A stretch of 64,000 bases of DNA, taken from NCBI RefSeq assembly GCF_020911945.1, contig NZ_CP087135.1:1843501-1907500 (forward strand). Direction: 5' to 3'. A program made the position numbers and the translations under genes. The notes below the pieces were generated by a model. The model worked only from the letters and a program-made list of their open reading frames with translations, was not told the origin of the DNA and ran no database searches. This stretch comes from Flavobacterium galactosidilyticum. Lineage in GTDB: Bacteria; Bacteroidota; Bacteroidia; Flavobacteriales; Flavobacteriaceae. Numbering within the stretch: the first letter of the stretch is position 1; each line of letters opens with the position of its first letter. Below are positions 25,957 through 33,470 of the stretch, in pieces.

Positions 25957-28900
25957 ATGAAAAGTAATTTTAAAAGAAATTTATTAATAAGTTCTACTGT
26001 TTCATTAGTAGTACTAGTGATAAGTTCTACCGCTTCGTACATTAGTATAAAAAACTTACTAGAAAGTGTTACTTCTGTCAATGAAACCCAAGAAATTTTA
26101 CATAATGTTAATGAAGGTGAAGCCATTCTTACAGATGCGCAAACCAGTATGCGTGGTTTTTTGCTTACAGGCAATGAGGAATTTGTTGTCATGTATAAAA
26201 AGGCTGCTCTTGAATCCAACAAGTACTTTAATAAGCTGGACGAATTAACAATTGACAATCCATCACAGTACAAATTAGTGCAAGATTTAAAAGTATTAAG
26301 AAATAATTATTTTGAATATTTAAAAAAACAGATAGCAAAAAAACGTATTGGAAAACAAAGCATAACATTTGACCTTGACGAGGGAAAAATGAAGATGGAT
26401 GAATTGAGAAATTTGTTCAAGCGCATAGAAAATGCAGAGCAATTGCAGTTAAGAAATAAGAATGAAAATTCAGAAGACTATGGTAGTTTTAGTTTAATTT
26501 TAATTGTTGTAGCTTTCATAATTGCAGCTGTTATCTCCATTACCTTCTTAATTAGAATTCTAAAAGATTTTACAGAACGTGCTAGATTACAAGAAAAATT
26601 ACAAGAAAAAGATAAGGAAACGGCAGCCAGAATTGAGGCTATTAGTACCATTGCCGTTAACATTGCGCAGGGAAATTACGATATACGCGTAAGCGACAGT
26701 AAGGAAGATGCGTTAGGAAGTGTAGGAGAATCGCTGAATAATATGAGTGCTTCGTTACAAAATTCTTTTTCTCTGTTATCTGATAAAGAGTGGTTGCAAT
26801 CTGGCATCGCTCATTTGAATAACATCATGTTAGGCGATAAAACTATGCTGGTTTTATCTACTGATATTATTGAGTATTTATGTGTTTACACAAACAGTAG
26901 CGCCGGAGCTTTTTACATACTTGAGGGCGATGTGCTTATTGCTAAATCAGGTTACAGCTATATTCCAAATAAAAATCGAGAACGAATTCAAAGTGGTGAT
27001 GGACTAATAGGACAATCTATAATTTCTAAGAAATTATTAGAACTTAAGGCTGTTCCATCTGAATATATTCAAGTAAACTATGCTTTAGGTGAAATAAAAC
27101 CGAGCCATATTGTTGCATTTCCTTTAATGGACAGTACTGTTGAAGGAGCAGTGGAGTTGGTTAGTATACACGGTTTTTCTGAACTTCATTTAGAATTTTT
27201 AAGGATTGTAAGCAATAATATTGGAATCGCTATTAAATCAACTAAAAACCGAAAACGGGTACTCGAATTATTAGAAGAAACTGAAGCGCAATCGGAAGAA
27301 TTACGCATTCAACATAGTGAACTCGAAGCTATGAATACGGAGTTAGAAACGCAAACTGAAAAATTACAAGCTTCAGAAGAAGAGCTGCGAGTACAACAAG
27401 AGGAGCTGGAGCAAACGAATGAAGAACTTTCTGAACGCAGTATTTTATTAGAAGAAAAAAATACGGAGATTCTGAAAAAATCAGACGCATTAGAATTATC
27501 GACTCGTTATAAATCAGAATTCTTGGCTAATATGTCACATGAGCTGAGAACGCCTTTAAACTCTATTTTACTATTAAGCCGTTTGCTATCGGAGAATAAT
27601 AATGAGAGTTTGAATGGTGAAGAAATTGAGTTTGCCCAGGTAATTCACAGTTCAGGAAATAGTTTGCTAGGATTGATTGATGAGATTTTAGATTTATCTA
27701 AAATTGAAGCTGGTAAAATGGAACTGGAATATATCGATGTGACTACTAAAGAGATTACGGATGGTTTATCTAGTTTATTTAAACATGTGGCTAAGGAAAA
27801 AAATATAGGTTTTGAAATTATTGCAAACCAAGCACCTGTTATTCTTAAAACAGATAAGATGCGATTAGAACAGATTCTTAAAAATCTTATTTCTAATGCG
27901 ATTAAATTCACCAACAAAGGATCTGTTAGTTTAGAGATTAAGATAAATACTGATGATGATAAAATAATATGTTTTATCGTAAAAGATACTGGAATTGGAA
28001 TTCCGTTAGACAAGCAGCCACTTGTTTTTGAAGCTTTTCAACAAGCAGATGGTTCGACCAAACGAAAATACGGAGGGACTGGTTTAGGGCTTTCTATTAG
28101 TAGAGAATTAGCAAAATTGCTCGACGGTGAAATATTACTAAATAGTATAGAAGGAGAAGGAAGTACATTTACACTTTGCTTGCCAAAAGTGGTCAATAAA
28201 AGTAAAAAAGTTGTTGTATCTTCTAGATCTGACATGGAAGTTTTAGATACAATTACAGTAGCTGAGAAAGAAACGAAGAGAAAATACATTTCAACTGTAA
28301 TTCCTGACGAAATTGAAGATGACAGAAATAGTATTGTGCCTGGTGATAAAGTTATTTTGATAGTAGAGGATGATATGAATTTTGCCAAATCGCTTTTAGC
28401 ATTCAGTAGGCAAAATGGGTATAAAACCGTTGTGGCGGTTCGCGGAGATTACGCATTGAAATTTGCTATTTTGTATAGACCAGTTGGGATTTTGTTGGAT
28501 ATTGAATTGCCAATAAAAAGCGGATGGGAAGTTTTAGAAGAAATAAAAAATTATCCACAAACGAAGCATATTCCTGTTCATATTATGTCATCGCATAAAC
28601 TAAAGCAAGAAAGTTTATTAAAAGGAGCAGTTGATTTTCTTGATAAACCTGTTGCTTTTGATCGAATTCCAGAAGTTTTTACTCGAATAGAACACATCAT
28701 TAGCAAGGAATCGCAAAAAGTTTTAATTATAGAAGACAATCCCCAACATGCTAAAGCGTTGGCTTTCTTCTTAGAAAATCACAATATCAATTCGGAGATA
28801 AAAAGTGAAGTGTCCGAGGGTTTAGATGCACTGAATAAAAAGGATGTCGATTGTGTAATTCTCGACATGGGAATTCCTGATAGACAAGCTTATGATATTT

Positions 28901-29526
28901 TAGAGGGAGTTAAGAAAAGTCCTGGATTAGAGAATCTTCCTGTCATTGTATTTACAGGTAAAAGTTTGTCACTAAAAGAAGAGGTTAAAATTAAAAAATA
29001 TGCCGATTCTATCATAGTAAAGACGGCTCATTCCTATCAGAGGATGCTAGATGAGGTTTCTCTGTTTTTGCATTTAATGGAGGAGAATAAAGGAGGTGAT
29101 GATAAAAAAGAAAATTATAGAAAGTTGAATCAACTGAACAATATTCTGCTGAACAAAAAGGTTCTTATTGTTGATGATGATGTTCGCAATATCTATTCGT
29201 TGACCAAGGCTTTAGAAGCTTTTAAAATGAATGTAATTACTGCATTTGATGGAAATGAAGCTATCAAAATGTTAGGTGTAAATCCAGATACAGATATTGT
29301 CCTATTAGATATGATGATGCCGAATATGGATGGTTATGAAACAGCTGAAAAAATTAGAGATAATCCTAAATTTATAGCGTTACCTTTGATTGCAGTAACG
29401 GCTAAAGCGATGACTGGTGATAGAGAAAAATGCATAAAAGCTGGTGCTTCTGATTATATTACGAAGCCTGTAGATATTGACCAGCTACTTTCATTATTGA
29501 GAGTCTGGTTATATGATAAACTTTAA
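25957..29526 (+). CDS. Hybrid histidine kinase CHASE3-HAMP-GAF-HK-REC-REC-REC
   Basis: The 1189-residue protein has two membrane helices (about 8-30 and 175-198) around a CHASE3-type sensor (QTSMRGFLLTGNEEFV is typical). HAMP (about 200-255), GAF (about 280-425) and a long glutamate-rich coiled coil (about 430-510) follow. The kinase has H at about 528 in FLANMSHELRTPLNS and ATP boxes near 675-720. Three receivers start near 800, 922 and 1067. Receiver 2 departs from consensus: ILDMGIPDRQAY, and VKTAHS where KP is usual. Receiver 3 is canonical. This architecture is frequent in Bacteroidota. It is probably the sensor of the operon; the stimulus is unknown. Confidence 0.93.
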   Translation: MKSNFKRNLLISSTVSLVVLVISSTASYISIKNLLESVTSVNETQEILHNVNEGEAILTDAQTSMRGFLLTGNEEFVVMYKKAALESNKYFNKLDELTIDNPSQYKLVQDLKVLRNNYFEYLKKQIAKKRIGKQSITFDLDEGKMKMDELRNLFKRIENAEQLQLRNKNENSEDYGSFSLILIVVAFIIAAVISITFLIRILKDFTERARLQEKLQEKDKETAARIEAISTIAVNIAQGNYDIRVSDSKEDALGSVGESLNNMSASLQNSFSLLSDKEWLQSGIAHLNNIMLGDKTMLVLSTDIIEYLCVYTNSSAGAFYILEGDVLIAKSGYSYIPNKNRERIQSGDGLIGQSIISKKLLELKAVPSEYIQVNYALGEIKPSHIVAFPLMDSTVEGAVELVSIHGFSELHLEFLRIVSNNIGIAIKSTKNRKRVLELLEETEAQSEELRIQHSELEAMNTELETQTEKLQASEEELRVQQEELEQTNEELSERSILLEEKNTEILKKSDALELSTRYKSEFLANMSHELRTPLNSILLLSRLLSENNNESLNGEEIEFAQVIHSSGNSLLGLIDEILDLSKIEAGKMELEYIDVTTKEITDGLSSLFKHVAKEKNIGFEIIANQAPVILKTDKMRLEQILKNLISNAIKFTNKGSVSLEIKINTDDDKIICFIVKDTGIGIPLDKQPLVFEAFQQADGSTKRKYGGTGLGLSISRELAKLLDGEILLNSIEGEGSTFTLCLPKVVNKSKKVVVSSRSDMEVLDTITVAEKETKRKYISTVIPDEIEDDRNSIVPGDKVILIVEDDMNFAKSLLAFSRQNGYKTVVAVRGDYALKFAILYRPVGILLDIELPIKSGWEVLEEIKNYPQTKHIPVHIMSSHKLKQESLLKGAVDFLDKPVAFDRIPEVFTRIEHIISKESQKVLIIEDNPQHAKALAFFLENHNINSEIKSEVSEGLDALNKKDVDCVILDMGIPDRQAYDILEGVKKSPGLENLPVIVFTGKSLSLKEEVKIKKYADSIIVKTAHSYQRMLDEVSLFLHLMEENKGGDDKKENYRKLNQLNNILLNKKVLIVDDDVRNIYSLTKALEAFKMNVITAFDGNEAIKMLGVNPDTDIVLLDMMMPNMDGYETAEKIRDNPKFIALPLIAVTAKAMTGDREKCIKAGASDYITKPVDIDQLLSLLRVWLYDKL

Positions 29527-29546
29527 TATAAATTTGATTTGAATAT

Positions 29547-29912
29547 ATGAATAAGAAAAGACTCTTAATTATTGATGACGATCCCAGGAATATTTTTGCA
29601 TTAGTTCATACTTTACGTGCAAGGTGTTATGATTGTCTCTCTTGTTTAAGCGCTGAAGAAGCCATAGTGCTACTAAAGACTGAGGAAGTTATCGATGCTG
29701 TTTTAATTGATATGATGATGCCAGATATGGATGGCTACGATGCTATTCGTATTATTAAAAAAATTCCTTCTCGCGAAACCACCCCAATTATTGCAGTAAC
29801 GGCTCAAGCGATGACGGGAGATAAAGAAAAATGTTTTCAGGCAGGTGCCGATGATTATATCTCAAAACCAGTCAACGTAGATAAGTTGCTTTTAGCATTA
29901 TCTAAAATTTAG
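29547..29912 (+). CDS. Stand-alone response regulator receiver
   Basis: The 121-residue single receiver domain has the acidic pocket LLIIDDDPRN, phospho-acceptor D in AVLIDMMMPDMDGYDA (about D54), switch threonine in IIAVTAQAMTGDKEK and lysine in YISKPVN. It closely resembles the third receiver of the preceding hybrid kinase, suggesting duplication. With no output domain it probably shuttles phosphate or acts by protein contact, like CheY. Gaps are 20 bp upstream and 7 bp downstream. Confidence 0.93.
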   Translation: MNKKRLLIIDDDPRNIFALVHTLRARCYDCLSCLSAEEAIVLLKTEEVIDAVLIDMMMPDMDGYDAIRIIKKIPSRETTPIIAVTAQAMTGDKEKCFQAGADDYISKPVNVDKLLLALSKI

Positions 29913-29919
29913 AGTTATT

Positions 29920-30729
29920 ATGATAGAGGACATTGAATTAGAAACGTTTATTAACGATGTTTACGAATATTATGGATTTGATTTAGGAGGTTATTCTAGA
30001 GCGTCCTTAAAGCGTCGCGTTAGTAGAATAATGAATCTAGATGGATTCTCTAGTTTTTATGATTTTTTATCGAAAGTAAAATACGATGCTGATTATTACA
30101 AGAGAGCGATTGACGAATTAACGGTGAATGTAACGGAGATGTTCCGGGATCCCTCTTTTTACAAAGTCTTGCGAAATGAAATCTTGCCTTTACTGGCTAC
30201 TAAACCTTTTATCCGGATTTGGCATGCTGGATGTTCGAGTGGCGAAGAAGTGTACTCGATGGCTATTTTATTGCAAGAAGCTGGACTATTACATAAATCA
30301 ATTCTATATGCAACGGACATTAACACAAAGGTTTTAGAATCCGCTAAAAAAGGAATTTTTCCACTTCGAATGATGAAAGACTATTCTGAGAATTATCAGG
30401 ATTCTGGCGGTCAGGAAGATTTCTCTAATTATTATATTGCAAATTATGGAAATGTCAAGTTCAGTGAAGACTTAATAAAAAAAATGGTTTTCTCTCAGCA
30501 CAACCTTGTTTCAGATACTTCCTTTAATGAATTTGACATGATTTTTTGTCGCAATGTTTTAATCTATTTTGATAATGAATTGCAAACTAGAGTCATCAAT
30601 TTATTTGATGAAAGTCTAGCAGTTCTTGGTTTTTTAGCATTAGGAACCAAAGAAACTATAAAATACTCCATTGCTGAAGGAAAATACAAACAAGTAAAAA
30701 AAGAAAAATTATGGAGGAAAATAAAGTAG
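29920..30729 (+). CDS. cheR: CheR-type protein glutamate methyltransferase
   Basis: The 269-residue protein has the CheR N-terminal helical domain (about 5-75: YEYYGFDLGGYSRASLKRRVSRIM) and a SAM-dependent domain with IRIWHAGCSSGEEVYSMAI near 100 and FDMIFCRNVLIYFDNELQ near 207. CheR methylates glutamates on chemoreceptor coiled coils. No receptor, CheA or CheW gene is in this window, so the substrate here may be a non-chemotaxis coiled coil. It overlaps cheB by 19 bp, so the two are translationally coupled. Confidence 0.92.
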   Translation: MIEDIELETFINDVYEYYGFDLGGYSRASLKRRVSRIMNLDGFSSFYDFLSKVKYDADYYKRAIDELTVNVTEMFRDPSFYKVLRNEILPLLATKPFIRIWHAGCSSGEEVYSMAILLQEAGLLHKSILYATDINTKVLESAKKGIFPLRMMKDYSENYQDSGGQEDFSNYYIANYGNVKFSEDLIKKMVFSQHNLVSDTSFNEFDMIFCRNVLIYFDNELQTRVINLFDESLAVLGFLALGTKETIKYSIAEGKYKQVKKEKLWRKIK

Positions 30730-31295
30730 TATCAAATTGCAAAGTGCTCATAATTGGAGGTTCCGCTGGAAGCTTGCATGCACTTATGGATATACTACCT
30801 AATTTACCAGTAATAGATTCTTTTGCCATTGTTATCGTCCTTCATAGAAAAAATTCTGATGATATGACTTTAGAAGAATTACTTAAAATAAAATCAAAAA
30901 CACCGCTAAAAATAATAGAAGATAAAATCCCTTTAGATTCGGGATTCTTGTATGTGGTACCTTCGAATTATCATTTGCTATTTGAGCAAAATGGTACTTT
31001 GGCATTAGACAGTTCTGAAAAAGTCAATTATAGCAGACCCAGTATTGATGTTTCTTTTGAAGCTGCTGCAGAAATTTTTGGTAGTAACGTGATAGGGATT
31101 TTACTTTCCGGTTCTAATACTGACGGAACTGCGGGATTACTAGCAATTCAGAAAGCAGGAGGAACTGTTGTGGTTCAAAATCCAACTTCAGCCGACATGC
31201 CTTTTATGCCGAATAATGCAATCAAAAACATGACGCCTGATTATATTTTAACTCCTGAGGAAATTTTGAAGTTCATTCTTTTGATAAATGAGTGA
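30711..31295 (+). CDS. cheB: CheB-type methylesterase domain protein
   Basis: This 194-residue stand-alone CheB catalytic domain has no receiver. The serine hydrolase triad is visible: S18 in IIGGSAGSLHAL, H45 in VIVLHRKNSDD and D near 138 in LLSGSNTDGTAGLLA, with VVQNPTSADMPFMPNNA at the usual place. It hydrolyses methyl-glutamate esters or deamidates glutamine in receptors. It is the last gene of the operon. In classical chemotaxis the fused receiver controls CheB; here control may come from the stand-alone receiver two genes upstream. Confidence 0.92.
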   Translation: MEENKVVSNCKVLIIGGSAGSLHALMDILPNLPVIDSFAIVIVLHRKNSDDMTLEELLKIKSKTPLKIIEDKIPLDSGFLYVVPSNYHLLFEQNGTLALDSSEKVNYSRPSIDVSFEAAAEIFGSNVIGILLSGSNTDGTAGLLAIQKAGGTVVVQNPTSADMPFMPNNAIKNMTPDYILTPEEILKFILLINE

Positions 31296-31310
31296 TAGAC
31301 GATCGGTAAA

Positions 31311-31469
31311 TCAATCATAATGATGTCTAGCTTTTAAGATTTGGATTTCATCGTCAAGAAATTTGTAAATTAATCGATATTCGTCGTCAATTCTTTGCGA
31401 CCAAAACCAAGTACTGTCTTTATCATTATTTTTGTTTCTAGTTTTTGCTATTGTATTTTTTAACTTCAT
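31311..31469 (-). pseudogene. Truncated YoeB/Txe-type toxin remnant
   Basis: A 52-codon frame on the minus strand ends in the conserved C-terminus of YoeB RNases: [17 protein letters not shown], then ILKARHHYD and stop. YoeB proteins are about 84 residues; the N-terminal half is missing, and the DNA upstream (31470-31560) does not encode it in any frame I tried. The GKPEPLK-like stretch before the W is also absent. No YefM-like antitoxin frame is nearby. The catalytic histidine near the end is kept, but the fold would be incomplete. I read it as the relic of a toxin-antitoxin module inserted after cheB. Confidence 0.72.
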
Positions 31470-31560
31470 TTTTCAGCTTGTACAACTACAAGTTAATTGT
31501 CATAAATTTAATATTCCTTTAAAGACAAAAGTTTATATGTTTTTAAAGTTACTCTTATCA

Positions 31561-32148
31561 TTAATTGTTGCGATTTTGTTTTTGCTGACGAATTCTTTTA
31601 GGACCATACCAAAGCCAGAAACCTGTTCCCGTTAGCGCTAGTAGCGCAAGTCCCATAATTGTTGTGTACGACAATTTAAATTGATCATTTTTAGTATTAA
31701 ATAAAACATCTAATATAGTTCCGTCATGAATGTTTTCTATAATGTCTGATTTTCTTCTATTTATTTGCAGTACATTTCCAGTAGTACCATCTAATTGAAT
31801 CTCCCAATAATCATCGTTAAACACAAACTTTACAATCCCTTTTGACGGTCTGGCGTCTATTCGCTCTATATCGCTTGAAAGCGTTTTAGAAATAGAATCG
31901 TGCAAAGTAGTCACTGCTATTGTTTGAAGGCTGTCTAAAGGAAGCCATGTTTTCAAATCAGTTGAAACACCTTTAGATGTTGGAGGAAGAATAATTCCAA
32001 AGGAATTCTTTTTCCATCCTAGAAGTAGACCCGTTATTGAAATAATTAGGAAGAATGCAAATAAAAAAATGGCTATTTGGCGATGGAGCTTTCTTAAAAT
32101 GCGGAGTAAATTTGCAGATTTGTAATAGGGCTGCTCTTTTTTTGTCAT
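31561..32148 (-). CDS. PepSY-associated membrane protein
   Basis: The 195-residue protein has two membrane helices (about 23-45: LHRQIAIFLFAFFLIISITGLLLGW; about 160-182) around an extracytoplasmic PepSY-like segment (VKFVFNDDYWEIQLDGTTGNVLQINRRKSDIIENIHDG). It resembles the short PepSY_TM proteins encoded near siderophore receptors and iron reductases in Bacteroidota. No such gene is adjacent here. The role is unknown, possibly iron or heme handling. Confidence 0.8.
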   Translation of the reverse strand: MTKKEQPYYKSANLLRILRKLHRQIAIFLFAFFLIISITGLLLGWKKNSFGIILPPTSKGVSTDLKTWLPLDSLQTIAVTTLHDSISKTLSSDIERIDARPSKGIVKFVFNDDYWEIQLDGTTGNVLQINRRKSDIIENIHDGTILDVLFNTKNDQFKLSYTTIMGLALLALTGTGFWLWYGPKRIRQQKQNRNN

Positions 32149-32477
32149 GTTGTTAATTACTTTATTGTATCAAAAATTTTTAAAATAGTGAATATTACTA
32201 ATGCTGAAGTTTTTTGTAGTGTGACTTTGAAATCTGCTAATATAATAGATAATTTTGAAAAACTTTTGAATTTACTATTTTGATGATTGCAGTTTTCATA
32301 TTTTTTCTACTTAAATGTTACTACAAAGTAACTACATAAAAAAAAATAATCTCAAAGTTTAAGTGATGAAATTTAAATGTGTACACTATCGAAAATAAGG
32401 TTATTATATTTCAAAAAAAAGAGGATACTAAATCCTCTACATATTCCTCAATTAATTTTACGATAATTCCATAGTTC
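32149..32477. other. Intergenic region, nothing recognised
   Basis: This AT-rich DNA precedes the PepSY gene start. There is no credible frame, RNA or hairpin. The GC-rich palindromic element begins at its right edge. Confidence 0.4.
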
Positions 32478-32479
32478 CT

Positions 32480-32559
32480 GCCAGTGACCGGTTCCGTTCA
32501 ACACGTGCTTCATTGTTGGTGCTTCGCACCCAACGAATCCCTAGCTGTTAGCTGCTGGC
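32480..32559. repeat. GC-rich palindromic element next to an orphan gene
   Basis: About 80 bases stand out from the AT-rich surroundings. The ends GCCAG (32480) and CTGGC (32555) are complementary. Inside are a perfect hairpin GGTGC-TTC-GCACC (32518-32530) and the palindromes ACCGGT and CACGTG. It abuts the stop of the 202-residue membrane protein. It resembles a dispersed element or cassette boundary, but I cannot confirm other copies from this window. Confidence 0.5.
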
Positions 32560-32562
32560 TTT

Positions 32563-33171
32563 TTAGTTTTCTGAATATGGAATAAAACTATCTCTTTCAT
32601 TAAATTCATTTACGAACAAGTTAGAAATTTCCATGTCTATTTCATTAATGTCAATATTATCTAGCAATACAGATGTTTGATGAATAACTTCTGGTAGATT
32701 ATCGTTAATGCGATAATTGTAAAAAATCAATTTCCCAATTTCGAGATTCTTCTCTTCTCTTATAATCTGGAATCCAGTTCCAAGCCTGTCAAAATAAATT
32801 ATTTTTAAATTAGTTTTTAAAATTCCATAATCATATCGGAAACTTATTGTTTTGGTATTCACAATCAGAGTTTCTTTTCCAAATAGATTCCAAAGTAAAT
32901 ATCGAATGGGGAAAACTACAATTAACACAAAAATCAAAATCATTGGAAACAGCATTTCTATTATATCATTTTTTGTAATTGTCGAAACTACAAAAATGAA
33001 AACGGTCATTAAAATCAGAATCATAATTGATAAAACAACTTTCCCGAACGTGTTTGCTTTTACATTAAATGTAGCGTAAAAGTTTATTCCATCGTTATGT
33101 TTGTTTACAGTGTTTCTCATTTTAGATATGCGTTCTCGGAAGCTTGCAACTAACTTGTAAATATGTCTCAA
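32563..33171 (-). CDS. Orphan membrane protein of unknown function
   Basis: The product is 202 residues as read from 33171, or 185 from an internal ATG at 33120 (MRNTVNKHNDGINFYATF), which I consider equally likely. Two hydrophobic segments (about 45-65 and 72-95) are followed by a soluble beta-rich domain, resembling small PH-like membrane proteins: KETLIVNTKTISFRYDYGILKTNLKIIYFDRL. I recognise no named family. It lies between a GC-rich palindrome downstream and a dispersed repeat upstream, so it looks like an accessory gene. Confidence 0.55.
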   Translation of the reverse strand: MRHIYKLVASFRERISKMRNTVNKHNDGINFYATFNVKANTFGKVVLSIMILILMTVFIFVVSTITKNDIIEMLFPMILIFVLIVVFPIRYLLWNLFGKETLIVNTKTISFRYDYGILKTNLKIIYFDRLGTGFQIIREEKNLEIGKLIFYNYRINDNLPEVIHQTSVLLDNIDINEIDMEISNLFVNEFNERDSFIPYSEN

Positions 33172-33270
33172 GACATCAGACTTATCAGTAAGCTAATATA
33201 TAAATAATTATCAAAAAAGCTTACAAAAAAAATAAACTGTATCTCTTCGCTAAGCGTAAATCCGCGGGAA

Positions 33271-33397
33271 GGATAGCAGCGAAATTGAAAATCATCGACT
33301 ACAAATGCGAATAGCTTTCAATGAGATAAATCCTTTCTCGTTTTTGAACTAGAAAGATCGTAGCGAATAGCCTGAACCTTGTGCTCACGCCCAAAAC
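33271..33397 (+). repeat. Dispersed structured repeat, copy A
   Basis: It starts GGATAGCAGCGAAA, has a stem CTTTCT/AGAAAG (33333-33338 with 33351-33356), then GTAGCGAATAGCC, and ends GCCCAAA. Copy B at 41747-41840 has the same flanking blocks with a different stem. Copy A carries an extra segment bounded by the inverted repeat ATTGAAA/TTTCAAT (33284-33322). Both copies lie just downstream of a minus-strand gene. Confidence 0.75.
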
Positions 33398-33470
33398 AAA
33401 TTTGAAAACAAACTCCACAAAAAAAAAGCGCTCTCTTTCGAGAACGCTTTCCATATCTAAATAAAAAATA

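Noticed and set aside
32480..32559. Possible integron attC site
   Set aside because: The palindromic shape is suggestive, but the RYYYAAC and GTTRRRY core sites are not matched and no integrase is present. It is kept only as an unnamed element.
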